DNA of 64,000 bases from Cryptomeria japonica. Taxonomy: Eukaryota > Streptophyta > Pinopsida > Cupressales > Cupressaceae. Positions 33,509 to 46,100 of the stretch are shown piece by piece. The stretch lies in the NCBI RefSeq assembly GCF_030272615.1, contig NC_081409.1:532374291-532438290 (forward strand), read 5' to 3'. The stretch's first letter is position 1; each line of letters starts with the position of its first letter. The position numbers were made by a program, and so were the translations under genes. Under the pieces are notes generated by a model. It saw nothing but the letters and a program-made list of their open reading frames with translations. It searched no databases and had not been told where the DNA came from.

Positions 33509-34090
33509 AGTATTTGTAAGTGTAGTTTTTGTGTACATTCTTATTCTAGAATTTAATATACAAGATTTCATGCTTTTATCTTTAGACTATTATGTGTAGT
33601 TTTGTGTTTGATGGAATCATATGTCGTCTTGATAAATCTTTTAGATTTGCTGTGATGTGCCATCACATGATGTTTTATTGAATGTCAAATTGGGTTTTTA
33701 TTGTTCATGCAACACATAATGAAACTTTCACAGTGATGGTCTTATAATTGTCTCTTGAGTTGAGAGTGATTCTTGTCCACAGAGTTATTCAATAATGGTC
33801 AGATAAAGGCATTGGTCTGTTATTAATCTTTTCTAAATAACTTTTAATGCATTAGGTCCTTATCAAAGAAACAAATATTCTAATTTCTATCAGTACTACT
33901 CTTTTTCATAATGGCTTAAAGTCTTGACAGTAATCTTTTACATAACATAGCTATATTCACACTTATTTTATCAGTTTTAAAGGTATCTAATAAAAAACAC
34001 TTTTGTTAGCATAATTGCAGGAAAACCTTTTTCCATCCGTGCAATTGCTAACTCCCATGATTTAAATTCACTTAAAATAAACTTCTTTTG
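33509..34090 (+). other. Tail of T2, no gene seen
   Basis: 0.6 kb AT-rich sequence after the unknown ORF. I find no LTR end, polypurine tract or domain that would mark the T2 border. Confidence 0.5.
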
Positions 34091-34481
34091 TGCTTGAGAG
34101 TGTAAGGTACACCCACCTGGGTTTAGTGGAGCCTAAAGTGCAAAGGGATTTGGTCTTCGACCATCCCTATTCGTTGGCCAAGGATGATTGGATCAACTAG
34201 GAATTAGGCAAGTCTTTGGGCACCAACAAACCCAATTTGGGAAAAACCTTGATGAGAATAGCTGCTGGAGTCTACTACTCTAATCCATCCTCACAATTAA
34301 ATCATAGGTTACAACTTTTATGGGCACCAACCCTTAAATTTTAGGGCACCAACCCAAGGAGCACCAACCCCTATCTTTAGGGCACCAACCCCTACAATTT
34401 ATGACCTTCTACTCAAAAGAGCATCTACCTCTACTCTGAGCACCCACTCAGAGATTACAATGAATGTAATTACAAATACAT

Positions 34482-34489
34482 GTTATATA
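34482..34489 (-). promoter_or_regulatory. T4 LTR TATA box
   Basis: TATATAAC on the minus strand (GGTATATAACATG), followed by sequence homologous to the R-U5 of T7, which puts the transcription start near 34,455. Confidence 0.6.
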
Positions 34490-36164
34490 CCTTGTTGCAT
34501 ATGAGGTTTTGCAACACCTTACTGATTTTCTCTCTTTTTGATCTCTTCTTCTTTGTTCTTTTCTCTCTATCTATCTTTGCACTTGATCTCTACTCTTTTC
34601 TCCCTGTCTTCTACTCGGATCACTTCTCCTCTTCTACCTTTTTCCCTTTCTACCTTGGCTCTATACACTCTGTCTTCTATTTCTCTCTCTCAATTGGTCT
34701 TTGTTGCAGTCTCTGCTCTTTTCTTCTCTCTGCGTATTCACCTTGCAACCCCAACACACTACTCTTTGTTCTCTCCTAAGCTACTTTTCTTCTCCACAAT
34801 AGCACAAACTTTTCCAACTCCCATAAATCAAAAACTATACCAACAAGTCTATGTTGTTGTCCTCAAAATCCACATCTAGGAGGTCAGTTCGATCATGACT
34901 CATCACCCATAGGAGAACAATTGTTCTTCCTCATTGTCATGCCATGTAGTCTGTACAATTTCCTATGCACCATGTAGATCATTCATTCAGTTAGTTTTCA
35001 TTCTCCTAGTTGGAAATCCAAGTTCCCAAACACAAAAACAACTAACCTATATTTATGATCAACTTTGAATCTAAGTCATTGATCCGCTAGATTCAACTAG
35101 TAGGACTTGATCATAATGTCATCATGGCGGTTCCGCGTGCCACATCATCTCTGATTTCTAATCTCCCTACTCTACCACTTGTCGACACATCTCTCCCATC
35201 TTATTTACCTCAACTAATCATGTCAACTCACATCAAATGACCCTCCATTCATTTAGCTTTGTATCTACAAGATTTCCCTCCAAGAATAGATTCAAAATTT
35301 AATCTCCTTGATCTCTGAGAGATTGTATTTGCTTACTGATCAGATTCTCTGTATACCACTCAGACAGATAGTCATCATCATAAATGCATTATCTATACAT
35401 AGATTACTAAACTTAGTAATCTCAATCTGCTCTTCAAGGATATAGTCTACAGTAGATTAGATTTCCCTCCTTGAATCAACCACCTACATTGAATGACTCT
35501 TCTTTGTTTCCCTAGATGTTCTCTGTATTGGGTTGCTTTTTTTTAGCAAGCTAAATATGCCTCACAGATTTGGTTCTACCATTGTCGATCACCTCGAGTC
35601 TCGCAAAAATCTCCACATGATCTGCCATTAATCCCTTATCTATCCTCTGTCGACCTACCTAGAAAAGATGGCCAACAACCTCCATCAGATGCACTAACTC
35701 TACAAATCTGATTTGTTTTGTCCACCAAGGAGCCACATGTCTTCATATTCTTCTTCCAGATCTGATAGTCAAGGTTGGTTAGCAACCACGTAAATCATTT
35801 TGCCTATTGTCATGAATACATCTTCTCATTCATCATCCAAGTCACTTTGTCAATCCTAGTCAACCACCATGTGTACCTCTGAGACTATCGGATTGTAGTC
35901 ATGGCCACAAAGTTGATCACAATATTTAATTCTGTCAGCAAAATACCCTTTCATCACTTTGACAGGTGTTCTCTGATTCACTCCATACACACCACATTGT
36001 CGGGTTGGACTTGGTCAAAGCTTATGTGGACTATCGAGCTGCTCAGATCCTTTAAACTTCATACTTTGGTTGATCTTCATGTTATATGCCTCGCGGAATA
36101 AGCTTCAAGAGGTCTTCCTCTTTCTTTGTTCACCCCCACCATATTAGCAGGATCTTTTAACTCA

Positions 36165-36640
36165 TGTGGGATAATCTTTGTCTACCCTTGACAAGCAACT
36201 TCTTATCCTGCGACCCTTTCCTTATCTCCATGGAGACGCGCGAGATAAGAAAACCTTCTTTTTCCTTTGTACTCTTATCCCACAACAATATTCTTGGAGT
36301 TATAAACCCTCATGGGATAAGGGTTTTCTTCAATACATGCATCGCTTGGTAGCCCGCATGACATCTTTTGTGCATCTTAGCCCATGCGAGATAAGGGAAT
36401 CCACAATCTTCCCTTTAGTTTCTTATCCCACGTGACTTTTGTTAGTCACTCTCGACACCGTGGGATAAGAGAGAACATCTCTCCACTTTGAGCTCCATTG
36501 ACTTTCATTATCCCGCAAGGTTTCTTACATGTAAATAACATGTCGTGAGATAAGGAGGTTCATTGTTTTCTTCAATTAAGTGTTATCCCACAAGGTTATA
36601 TAACCCTCTATAACATGTTGCACGATAAGCCAAGCAACAT
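36165..36640. promoter_or_regulatory. Array of GATAAG / CTTATC motifs in T4 U3
   Basis: About 13 GATAA cores in 475 bp, in both orientations, mostly as TGGGATAAG, CTTATCCCA or GAGATAAG with a preceding CATG or CGTG. GATAAG is the I-box core known from light-regulated plant promoters. An enhancer role is inference. Confidence 0.6.
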
Positions 36641-36870
36641 AACTTGTGCATTATTGACATCCTCTTCTACGAGACCAGTACAACCAACCAGTTCTGTTAT
36701 TGACAACCCCGGTCACATAACCAATGTGTTATTAACACTTGCAAACACATAACCATCATGTTATTGACATTTCCTGTCATAGTACATACCAGCCCTTTGG
36801 TCATAGCAATAGTGATAACCTGCATATTATTGTCAAATCAGTTGTGTGTTATTGACATCTACAGTTACAC
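36640..36870. repeat. TGTTATTGACA repeat in T4 U3
   Basis: Six to seven degenerate copies of a phrase like CACATAACC..TGTTATTGACAT at intervals of about 30-45 nt (for example near 36,650, 36,695, 36,730, 36,765 and 36,850). Confidence 0.6.
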
Positions 36871-37474
36871 CTTTCCTGATTCAATCTGGTTTGCTTGATG
36901 CCTTCACTATTGCATTGCCCTTTGTCTTCTTCATCCATTTACTTATCCTTTTAGAACATTTCAGGCTTGCCTTCTATATCTCCTTGTGCATATAACAAGG
37001 CATGTTATATGATGTTGCAGTAGTACTTATGCTCTTGGTCCTCTATCCACCTTTATCAACCTCCATGTATACTAATTTACTGATTTAACTCTGCTACCCA
37101 GATACAACACTATATCAGCTACTCTGATCTTCCTTTGGGATGTTCATCATTGTTACATCATTTAACTTTCCATCATGATGTCTCTTCATGCCTTGCATCT
37201 CTCTACCTCTCCATCTAGTGGGTGTCCTACATGTCTCTACATTCCAGTGAGTGTGGAGGTATCATTTGTGCATTATTCTTCAAGATACTCATGGAATTTA
37301 TGGCACTTATCATCTCTACATCTTTATCCATTGCAGCATCTCCACTGTTGACATGAATCAACTCTGCATGCCTACTACATCTTCATCCAGTGAATGTCCT
37401 GTATGTATCTCTGTAACTTCATCAACTCAGCCCTACACACACATGTTGACATCAATGACAATTCAATGTCAATA

Positions 37475-37493
37475 TTAGTCTCCTTTGGCTTGG
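37475..37493 (-). other. T4 polypurine tract
   Basis: CCAAGCCAAAGGAGACTAA on the minus strand directly before the LTR start. It is a weaker version of the T5 tract ACCAAAGGGGGAGAT. Confidence 0.55.
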
Positions 37494-37620
37494 ACTGGGA
37501 GGGAACCAAACTTCTTAGATTCAATTTTTTCTTTCTACTTAGCCTTCTTAATTGCTTCTTTGGTGAAACCCATCTACTCAGCCACTACCTCTTCGATGTT
37601 TGTTACTTTTCTCTTCCTCT

Positions 37621-38640
37621 CTAGCTGAGTGAACTATCGTACAGTTCCATGTCTTTCTCCTTGAAAGTGCCAAATTTTTCATCTTGTGGATCTACCGCAT
37701 TGCTCAGAAGGTGTTGTGCATAAGATTCAAGAGTTTGAGAATCTACCTTATATCCCATTGGCATTATCCACACTATCTTAGGCTCCATTGCCTCCATATG
37801 GCACTGATATTTATCCACCATGAAACATATAGTGTCAGCATACTTTTCCACTATTTCCTTAGAATTTCTTACTCTGTCCTTCATTCTTCCTTGGAAGATT
37901 TTAAAGAATCTCCACAAGGCTACTGTCTAATTTTCTTTCTTACCCAATCTTTGTAGACCTTGCTTGATCTAACTAGCCACTGGTAAGTCAAAGGCCCATT
38001 GGACTTTGCCTATGTCGGGGATCTCATTCATAAAGTACATTGCAAGGCAAACAATTAGTAAAACAAATTTAAAGATATTCTTCTTGTCAGTTTTTATCTT
38101 CTTTAAATCACTCAGGATATCGTCAAGAATAATTGTACACAAATCATACTATATATCTTCTTTCACCATTTGATACGCTACATAAATTGTAGTACCAAAG
38201 ACTGAAATTAGTCTGCTAGACTGGTAGACTTTGTAGCCAATAATCATCGATGCAAATATAATATCATGTTTCTGGATATAATCAAATGTCATTGATCCAC
38301 TACCAAAGTGAGCACTGGTTAACTTAATGATAGTAGGGTTTGTCACCTTCCTCAGATTAGGCTTGTCACCGGTTTGATTCAGGCATGTTACTACATGAAT
38401 TGTCTACTTAGTTATTCTGTATGGTCTGCCTTGCCAAATAAACTCATCATGCACATGACTCAAAATGTAACTTACTCATTCATACTCATTGAATGTCAAA
38501 AAGTGAACAAACTATGTAAAACCCTTCCTCCGCAACTGCGCATATTCCAGCTTGGAATTCCCAACTTCATCCATTATCTACTCAATATACAAGGTTAGGA
38601 TGTATTTATTTCTAATTTTCTCAATTGAATAGTGAATATA
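37621..38640 (-). pseudogene. T4 3' ORF remnant of unknown function
   Basis: Minus-strand coding-like sequence with several stops. The cleanest parts are 38,346-38,149 (FGSGSMTFDYIQKHDIIFAS, VYQSSRLISVFGTTIYVAYQMVKEDI) and 37,917-37,621 (RVRNSKEIVEKYADTICFMVDKYQCHME, then an acidic C-terminus). Between them are hydrophobic and Asp/Lys-rich pieces in the same sense. I see no gag, protease, RT or integrase motif and no clear similarity to the T2 ORF. It ends about 130 nt before the polypurine tract and is truncated at its N-terminus by T5. An env-like or accessory ORF is possible; certainty is low. Confidence 0.45.
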
Positions 38641-38649
38641 TGCTCTTAC

Positions 38650-39004
38650 TGTTAGGATAATCGGTGAACAACTAAGAGGGGGGGTGGGGGGTGAATCAGT
38701 TGTTAACAAATTATGAAACTTTAAGCACACAAAACCTTTTAGCAGAATGGATAAACCAAATACCAGAATTGTGGATATATCAATTAAGAACAAACATAAA
38801 TTATAAACTAATTACCATGCATCCACAACACATAACACCAAGATTTGTATGTGGAAAACCTAGTAAAGGGAAAAACCATAGTGGGAAGCCTACCCATAGT
38901 CAAATGATACTTCTGCAGTATGTATGTGACTACAGTAAGGGTTGTATACATGCAGGAAGGCCAACAGCCTAGAGCACACTGCTCATCACAAAGGAGCCTC
39001 ACTA
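38650..39004 (-). repeat. T5 3' LTR, distal part
   Basis: Starts TGTTAGGATAATCGG on the + strand and continues GTGAATCAGTTGTTAAC. It aligns with 60,395-60,740 and breaks off at the T6 insertion; the sequence resumes at 51,282. Confidence 0.92.
39000..39004. repeat. T6 target site duplication, left copy
   Basis: CACTA before the T6 LTR. The right copy is CACTG, and the uninterrupted T5 LTR reads CACTG at this place, so the left copy has one G to A change. Confidence 0.85.
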
Positions 39005-39195
39005 TGTAGTGCCCTACCCTAGTTAGCCTTGTACCATCGGTTTGACTTTGGTTGACTTTTTCTATGTGGCATTCTTGGATGGTTGATTTACCATTATGTA
39101 ATGTTGTAGATTAGATAATATGAATATTGTGCATACCTGTTATTATGATTTCACATCGATTCTTGTGTAATTTTAATTGTTTCCCTAATTCTTGT

Positions 39196-39202
39196 TATAA
39201 AT
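39196..39202 (+). promoter_or_regulatory. Possible TATA box in T6 5' LTR
   Basis: TATAAAT in TTGTTATAAATCTTGAGC, kept in the second LTR at 47,090-47,096. It lies only about 190 bp from the LTR start, so U3 would be very short and R-U5 very long. Tentative. Confidence 0.4.
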
Positions 39203-40784
39203 CTTGAGCTAACGCCTTCATTGAATATATATATGTATGTATGCTTGCATGACTCATGGTTGCAGGAGATTGCAGGTACAGTACCACCTAGGTGCGAGGT
39301 TCATCTCCATCAGGATTCGCAGGGTTGGGTATACCTCTTTCATCCTTAGAATTTGGATTAGGTGGTCGTAAAACCCTCGTCTTTCCTTAGCCATGATCAA
39401 GTGAGCATCTTGTATGGTCCATCGGTTTCCCTTTTCGTTTGGGTTTGTGTGTTGTGTATTTGGTTGGTTTTCTTGGTTTGCGTGTCTTGCATGTGGTAAA
39501 ATAGAATATTTTATCCTAAGTATTTAGTTTGAATTAATGTGTTCATCTATGCATTAGTAATTGAGGGATTTAAAATATATAGGTTTCTTTTATGTGATTA
39601 ATCATTAATTAAAAAGATCGCTTTATTTATGTTTGTAGCGAGTTTAATTTAATGATTAATTTTAAAATAATGATTTTAATTAGTTTATGCGATTTTAAAA
39701 AGGGAAAGATTTAAAGTTATTTGAAATAGATATAATTTAATCTCGTTTGCATTTTGGTAAAGAAAGGTTAATTTTACTTATTTAATAAAATCATTTTTTA
39801 TTAGAAAAACAAGTTTAATTTATATGTATATTTGATATAGTGTGAAAGATTGATTTTGGGAGTTAATTTAATTAAAATATTTTATCCTTGTCAATATTGT
39901 GAAATATAAATGTGAGCTTAGTTAATATTGAGAAAATTAAAATTAAATAAGAGAGAAGCATTTTGACTTTTATTAGAAAAACAAGTTAGATTATTTGAAT
40001 AGTTTAAAAAGAATGATTATTTTTATTTTGATTTCTTTTTATTTAAAAAGTGTTTAAATTCAAAATTAGAAAATTAGGTCAAAATTTCATTCTTTTAACC
40101 TAGGTTGGAAAAACATTTTGGCGGTTGTTGATTTTCTTTTGGAAAAAAAAAAGGATATTTTTTTTGGATGTAGAAAATTTGGGAATTTTGGGAAAGGAAG
40201 AATTTCCATAGCTGCAGGTTGGGCTCTCTGTCGGATGTTGCAAGGATGCAAAGAGAGGTAGGATTCTTTATTTTGTTTCTTTTGTTGAAAGAAAAATAAA
40301 TAAATAAAAAAAATAATGAAATAAAATTTTTGGTTGCTTTCCTTTGAAGAAATTTCTGGATTGAAATGGGGTTTGGGTTTTGAATCTATGCATTTTAGTT
40401 TCAAGTGTGGAATTGGGTGGATTCATTGTTTGGGGAATGATCTCCATTATGCTCAAGATTTGCTTGTTGGGTTTAGTTTTTTTTTCAGCAAGTATGTGTT
40501 TTGGAAAAACAATAATATTCTGGAAAAATCTTCAAAATGGTGCTTATTTTTAAAATTCTGGAAAATATTACAGAGTCTGTGAATGAAAAAAATTGGGGGT
40601 TTTAATTTATTATTGTTTTAGTTTGCTTTTATTTTATTGGGGCTTCCGGGTGTTTTCTGTTACAATATGTTTATGCTGGTCTTTTGCTATTCTGCAAAAT
40701 ATCCCCATTTTGTTCTCAGAAAATTTCCAAGTATTGAAAAAAAAGAAAAAGAAATATATATAAATAATAAAAAATATATACATT

Positions 40785-41366
<582 letters not shown>

Positions 41367-42189
41367 AATAATATTTTATCTAGGAACATATTATAGAGAA
41401 ATTGAAAAGTAAAAATAAAATGAATGAGATATTTATCATTGGATATTTTGAAAATGTAGCTCATTTAGAAAACTTGATCGACATTTAAATGTTTAAATCA
41501 ACACGAGAAAAGATTGTATTTTCCGGTTATTGCTTGTGCAAGGTTTAATTTTTGCTTTCGTTTTTGTTTAAAGTAATGACAAGTTTCTTGATATGTTTGT
41601 TTGGATCCTGTCATCTGGTTGTTTTGTGTTTGGCCATAATTGGTCAAGTCCCCAGGTTAGAGTACTGCCAGACAAGAGACCTTTGTAGTTCTTTTAATAT
41701 GCTCAGTTGGATCCGTTTCTATGTAGGGATCTTTTAGGATTTATTGATCGAAGTGTTCGTTTGTATATTGTTGTGCTCACCTAAAAGGGTAGGAATGTAA
41801 ATGACGTGAACCCTATGTAACTATAACTTAATTAATTACCAAAGGGGTCTTGCAGTTGAACAGACCCGAAGATGTAGCCCTCTAGGGGTGAACTCCAAGA
41901 TCATTTATGTGTTATGTGATGTTTTTTTCTCTCATGTTTCATGGATAGTGCTAGCATGTATGGATGATAATTGGATAGAATATATAAGTGGGTTAGATGA
42001 GAATTATCGTAATGCATGTATGTAGTCATCTTTTAAATGCAATAAATGGATCATGAAGGAATGTAATCAATTTCAATTAATTATGATACAATTAAGTATG
42101 CATGAAAGAACTCATTAGTTATGATGAAATTATAGTACATTTTGGAACAAGATGCATGGCATGTGTTAATGTAAACTTGAACGCAATGA

Positions 42190-42790
42190 ATGGATAACAA
42201 TTATTGGATGAACTCGTCATATTATCTAAATTGTAATTCTAATGGATGAACTTCATTTAGTTATTTACATTTTTAACCTCAATAAACGAACTTCATCTTA
42301 TTAGCTATAATTTAATTATAATGGATGTACTCATCAAGTTATCTATATTTTAACCCTAATGGATGAACCTCATTATGCTACTTACATTATAACCTTAATA
42401 AATGTACTCCATCTTAATAGCTATAATTGAACTAAAATGGGTGAACTCATTAGTTATTTATATTTTAATCTTAATAAACGAACTTCATCATATTAACCTT
42501 ATTTTAACTACAATGGGTGAACTCAATAAGCTATCTATATTTTAACCCTAATGGATGAACTTCATTATGTTATTTACATTTTATCCTTAATAAATGATCT
42601 TCATCTTATTAGCTATATTTTAACTATAATGGATGAATTCATTTGGTTATTTACATTTTAACCTTAATAAATGAACTTCATCTTATTAGTTATATTTTAA
42701 CTAGATTGGATGAACTCATCAAGATAACTACATTTCAACCTTAATGGATGAATTCATATGTTATCTATGCTTTAACTTCAAAGGGGTAGA
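42190..42790. repeat. Diverged 40-nt tandem array, T6 5' LTR
   Basis: About 14 units of 38-41 nt of the form AATGGATGAACTTCAT..TTATTTACATTTTAACC, alternating between an AATGGATGAACTCAT and an AATAAATGAACTTCAT type. Present in both LTRs. Confidence 0.85.
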
Positions 42791-43130
42791 TATCCTCTTG
42801 TTAGCCTCATCTTCAACCATAATAGATGAACACTTCCTAATTTCTACAATGTTGATTCACTGAACAAATTATATCCATGTTTCAATTAATAACATGTAAT
42901 TAAGATATCCTTCTTAATTGGATCAAATGTCGCTAGTTGAGTTAGGTGTTAAGTTACGTAATCACATTGGGAAACTCCTTAGGTTTATTTAGTCTTTCGC
43001 TGTGTTATCTAAGCATTAGATAACTCCAATGTATCTTAATGTTGTGTCTTATTATAAAAAAAAAAAATTTACACTCCATTGGTGCATTTTAGCTCTATCC
43101 CTTCGGGGTTTGCTGAGGGGGCATGACATT

Positions 43131-43144
43131 TGGTATCAAAGCCC
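43131..43144 (+). other. T6 primer binding site
   Basis: TGGTATCAAAGCCC two bases after the LTR. Plant initiator Met-tRNA would give TGGTATCAGAGCC, so there is one mismatch (G to A). Confidence 0.88.
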
Positions 43145-46100
43145 ATGTTGCAACACTGGGATCTCTGGTTTCATTTGTGCCCTTAGTTGGTGTGTGGTGT
43201 ACCGACCTTATGTGTATGCTTGTCCTCCTTTTTTTAGGTGTATGATTGAGCAGACCTTAACTGGGGTGTAACACGTGTGTTCACACCTTGTTTTCAACTT
43301 CTTGATGTGGGTGTTTGGGAGTGATTGTATGTGTTTTGTCTACTTATTGAGGTCTTGGTCTACGATTTCTCTTATTCTGAAAGAGAGTCGTATGCTGCTT
43401 CCTTTTGATTCAATGTACTCTTTTGACTAATCCATTTGGGTTGGTTAGTGTTGTCTTGAATCTAAAAGTACGAAATGTGCTTGTTATAGTTATGATCTAT
43501 TTTAGTGTTGTCCACTTGAAGGACTATTATGGCAAATATTAAATTCTTATTATGTAGTAAATTGAATGATTATGACCCTTCCTCCTCTCTCTCTAGAAAT
43601 TAAAATAAGTTTGATATGTGTAATTATCTCTTATTTGAGTTTTCTTATTGCAAGAGAAAGGATGTGAATTCTTGAGCCTTGTGTGAGCCTTATAACGCTT
43701 ATGTGTTCTTAGATTATAAAAAAAAGGGCTTTAATTTGAAAGTTAATATTGGTTATTGAGAGAAAATTGTATGTTTACATTAAGGATTCTCCATGTGCTT
43801 TGTAGGAGTAATATAATTAAATTCCATCCTAAGTAAGGTGCATTAATATGCACATAGTTGATTTTGTGAAATTGCCTTGTTGTGAAAGAAGTACCAAAAG
43901 AGAACATGTTATAGTAGCTTCAAGAGTGTATTAATGAGTTCCACGAAAGATTGTTTTATGTGCTTCTTTAAACTAGTTGAACGAGGATCTATTTTAGCAA
44001 TGCTCCATTTAACTTGCCTTTGGATATAGATAATTGCCTTATTGTGTTTAGAAAGTGCGAATGAAAGACTTGTTTGATGTGTGTTATTTAGTTGATATCT
44101 CCTCATTTACCTTGTTGTATTTTGATTTTCAATGTTAGGTTGCAGATTTTGATGTATTACTGTAACGAATTAAGAATAGCGAGTGTTCTCAAGAGGTCTT
44201 GTATCATCGAAAGATTGTCTGTCTCGATTTCTTGTTCAAAAAACTAGAACATTCTATTGCAACCATAATAATTGGAAATATCATGTTAGGTTGTTTTGAC
44301 ATCCTCCTAAAAAGATAGCGAAATGAAACCCGTGCAACTAAAATGATGGAATTATATTTGAGCATATAGGGTGACCTTGTTGATCTTGTGTATTTGTAGG
44401 AAATAGTTTGATTTTCAAACTCTCTTTCCCTTCTCCTTGCCTAAAATCATAAGATTTTTAGAAATGCTACTAAGAGTGCATTGATTTAAATAGAGTGTTA
44501 ATAAAACATGTGTAATTGTACTTTTTGCATTTTTTTTTTATGGAAAGATGAAAGTCTTAAGCTTTAGGAAGAAAATTGCATAGTTTGTAATGTGAATACG
44601 AATGCTTAGTGGAATTAGAGAAAGATATAGGAATGATGTTATTTCCTTATGTAATTTTGAATTGTTAAAAATTTCAGTACTTGTACCTAGAATAAACTTG
44701 ATTTAGCTGTTCATGAGGAAAGCATAATTAAAACCTTCCTTGAGTAGATGATAGCGTATTGAAAAGTAGTCCCCGTAAATGTAACTAAACCAATAGTATT
44801 GCTATTCCTTGTGTATTGTAAGAAACCTGTACTTGCTATGTGTGCCCATGGGATGGTGAAATAATCAACCATGGAGGATATGTTTGTTTATGAGTATGGG
44901 AAACCATACTGTTTATGTGATGTTACTTATTTGTTCTTTACTGAGTGCCAACCCACGGGTTGTTGATAAGTTAGTATGTGAAGGGGTAGTATTAAAAGTC
45001 ACCATTCCTTGAATAGTATGGAACGACGTACGAGTAATGTCGATGCGAAGTGACTTTAGCTTCCCTATTTCAAGGAAAAATATAGTTATATAATGAAATT
45101 GTATTATAGGTGTACTCAATACTTTCCCTTGTGATGAACTGATTTATGAGGTTCATGTGTGCTAGCCTATTCCTATCCTTTATTTGAGCATAATTGATGA
45201 CAGTTCTTGAGCATAATGATGGGTTTTATTGGAGCATCTTTTTCCTTGTCTTCATGAGAGGCATGTTATTTTTCACATGAGCTGCCAATTGAATAGTGTG
45301 GTAGACTTGTGGGTAGACCTTAGCCATGTATACCTCTGGCTTACGGCGAGTATCCTGAGAGGTACGTCGCTATGCGGGGTGTGACCTGCACGTGCCATTT
45401 TCTGCGAGGTACATTGCCATGCAGGATACGTCCATTGCATGCCTTTCTTCTTGGAGTATTGCCATGCCATGTTGAGACACAATGCAAGATGTAGTAGACA
45501 TTGTCATGTGGCCTACTGACAGGTTTAGGGTAGAGCCATGCTGCATGACAACGTGATGCGGGGTGATGTCGAGGTGCACACCGCCATGCCATGCGGATGT
45601 GTGACTAGGCCACACCACATGATGAGCTACTGCAATAGCTAGATGATTGTTCCTTCCTTCCTCGTTGGTGGCTAGTTGCTAGTCACATAGTGATGTAATG
45701 TGCGCTTATGATTTTTCTTTTATTATTTATTTATTTATTTGTTTCCTTGTGGGCTAGCAATTTATTTTACTTTGACCTTGAAGGTTTAGCCACGATCTTG
45801 TGAACTTTTGCTTACTTGATTTGATGTTGCAATTCCAGAATTATTTTCTTGTCTTACTATTGGAATTTACGATTATTATCTTTATTCTTCTATACTTTGG
45901 TGGCTAAACTGGTTTATCCTTGCTATTTTCGTATGCTGGTCTTATGTTGGAATGTGAATTCATCTCCAAGAATGTAGGAGACGGTCTTGGTTGAGTGTAT
46001 ATGAGGAAGTAGATGTAGGGAACCTTGAGGATGGGGGTATGTGAGTCTGTGAGACAGCTAGGATCCACTACCTACCTATGAGTGGTGACTATCTCTTAGA

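Larger units (their letters stand above)
9892..34090 (+). mobile_element. T2: degenerate Ty3/gypsy-type element, split by T3 and cut by T1
   Basis: Seen on the + strand: protease (9892-10247), archaeal-type RNase H (10,305-10,931), RT (11,202-12,100), degenerate gypsy RNase H, integrase (to about 13,960) and a 0.6 kb tail up to the T3 target site at 14,561. The tail resumes at 29,434 and leads to a long same-sense ORF (30,619-33,508). Joining across T3 is supported by the perfect GTAGG duplication. Gag and the 5' LTR are missing and presumably lie left of the window behind T1. No T2 LTR was recognised, so the right border (about 34,090) is inferred from the start of the next LTR. That the downstream ORF belongs to T2 is inferred from position and strand. 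Confidence 0.7.
34101..37474 (-). repeat. T4 3' LTR
   Basis: About 3.4 kb. The minus-strand start reads TATTGACATTG after the polypurine tract (a TG to TA change compared with T7, TGTTGGCATTG). The R-U5 part (34,100-34,460) contains five GGGCACCAACCC-type words and a GGGAAAAACCTTGATGAG block homologous to T7 at 58,740-58,960. A TATA box lies at 34,482-34,489. U3 is about 3 kb and contains two repeat arrays (36,165-36,640 and 36,640-36,870). The low-coordinate end is approximate because its target duplication partner is outside. Confidence 0.65.
34101..38649 (-). mobile_element. T4: 3' end of a minus-strand LTR element, probably copia-type
   Basis: Visible are the 3' LTR (34,101-37,474), a polypurine tract (37,475-37,493) and about 1 kb of 3' coding remnant up to the T5 insertion at 38,650. 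The LTR matches the T7 solo LTR at both ends: the U3 start (GTCATTGATGTCAAC) and a long R-U5 stretch with repeated GGCACCAACCC. The rest of T4 must lie beyond T5, outside the window on the right. Assignment to copia rests on the LTR and polypurine style only. Confidence 0.65.

Noticed and set aside
34480-34779. Hydrophobic Phe/Leu/Ser-rich + strand ORF, possible membrane protein
   Set aside because: Comes from CT-rich sequence in the T4 LTR near its TATA box; no start context or conservation visible.
45273-45618. Overlapping minus-strand ORFs of about 70-83 codons in T6
   Set aside because: Three overlapping frames over the same GC-rich word cluster, no domain, no conserved partner.
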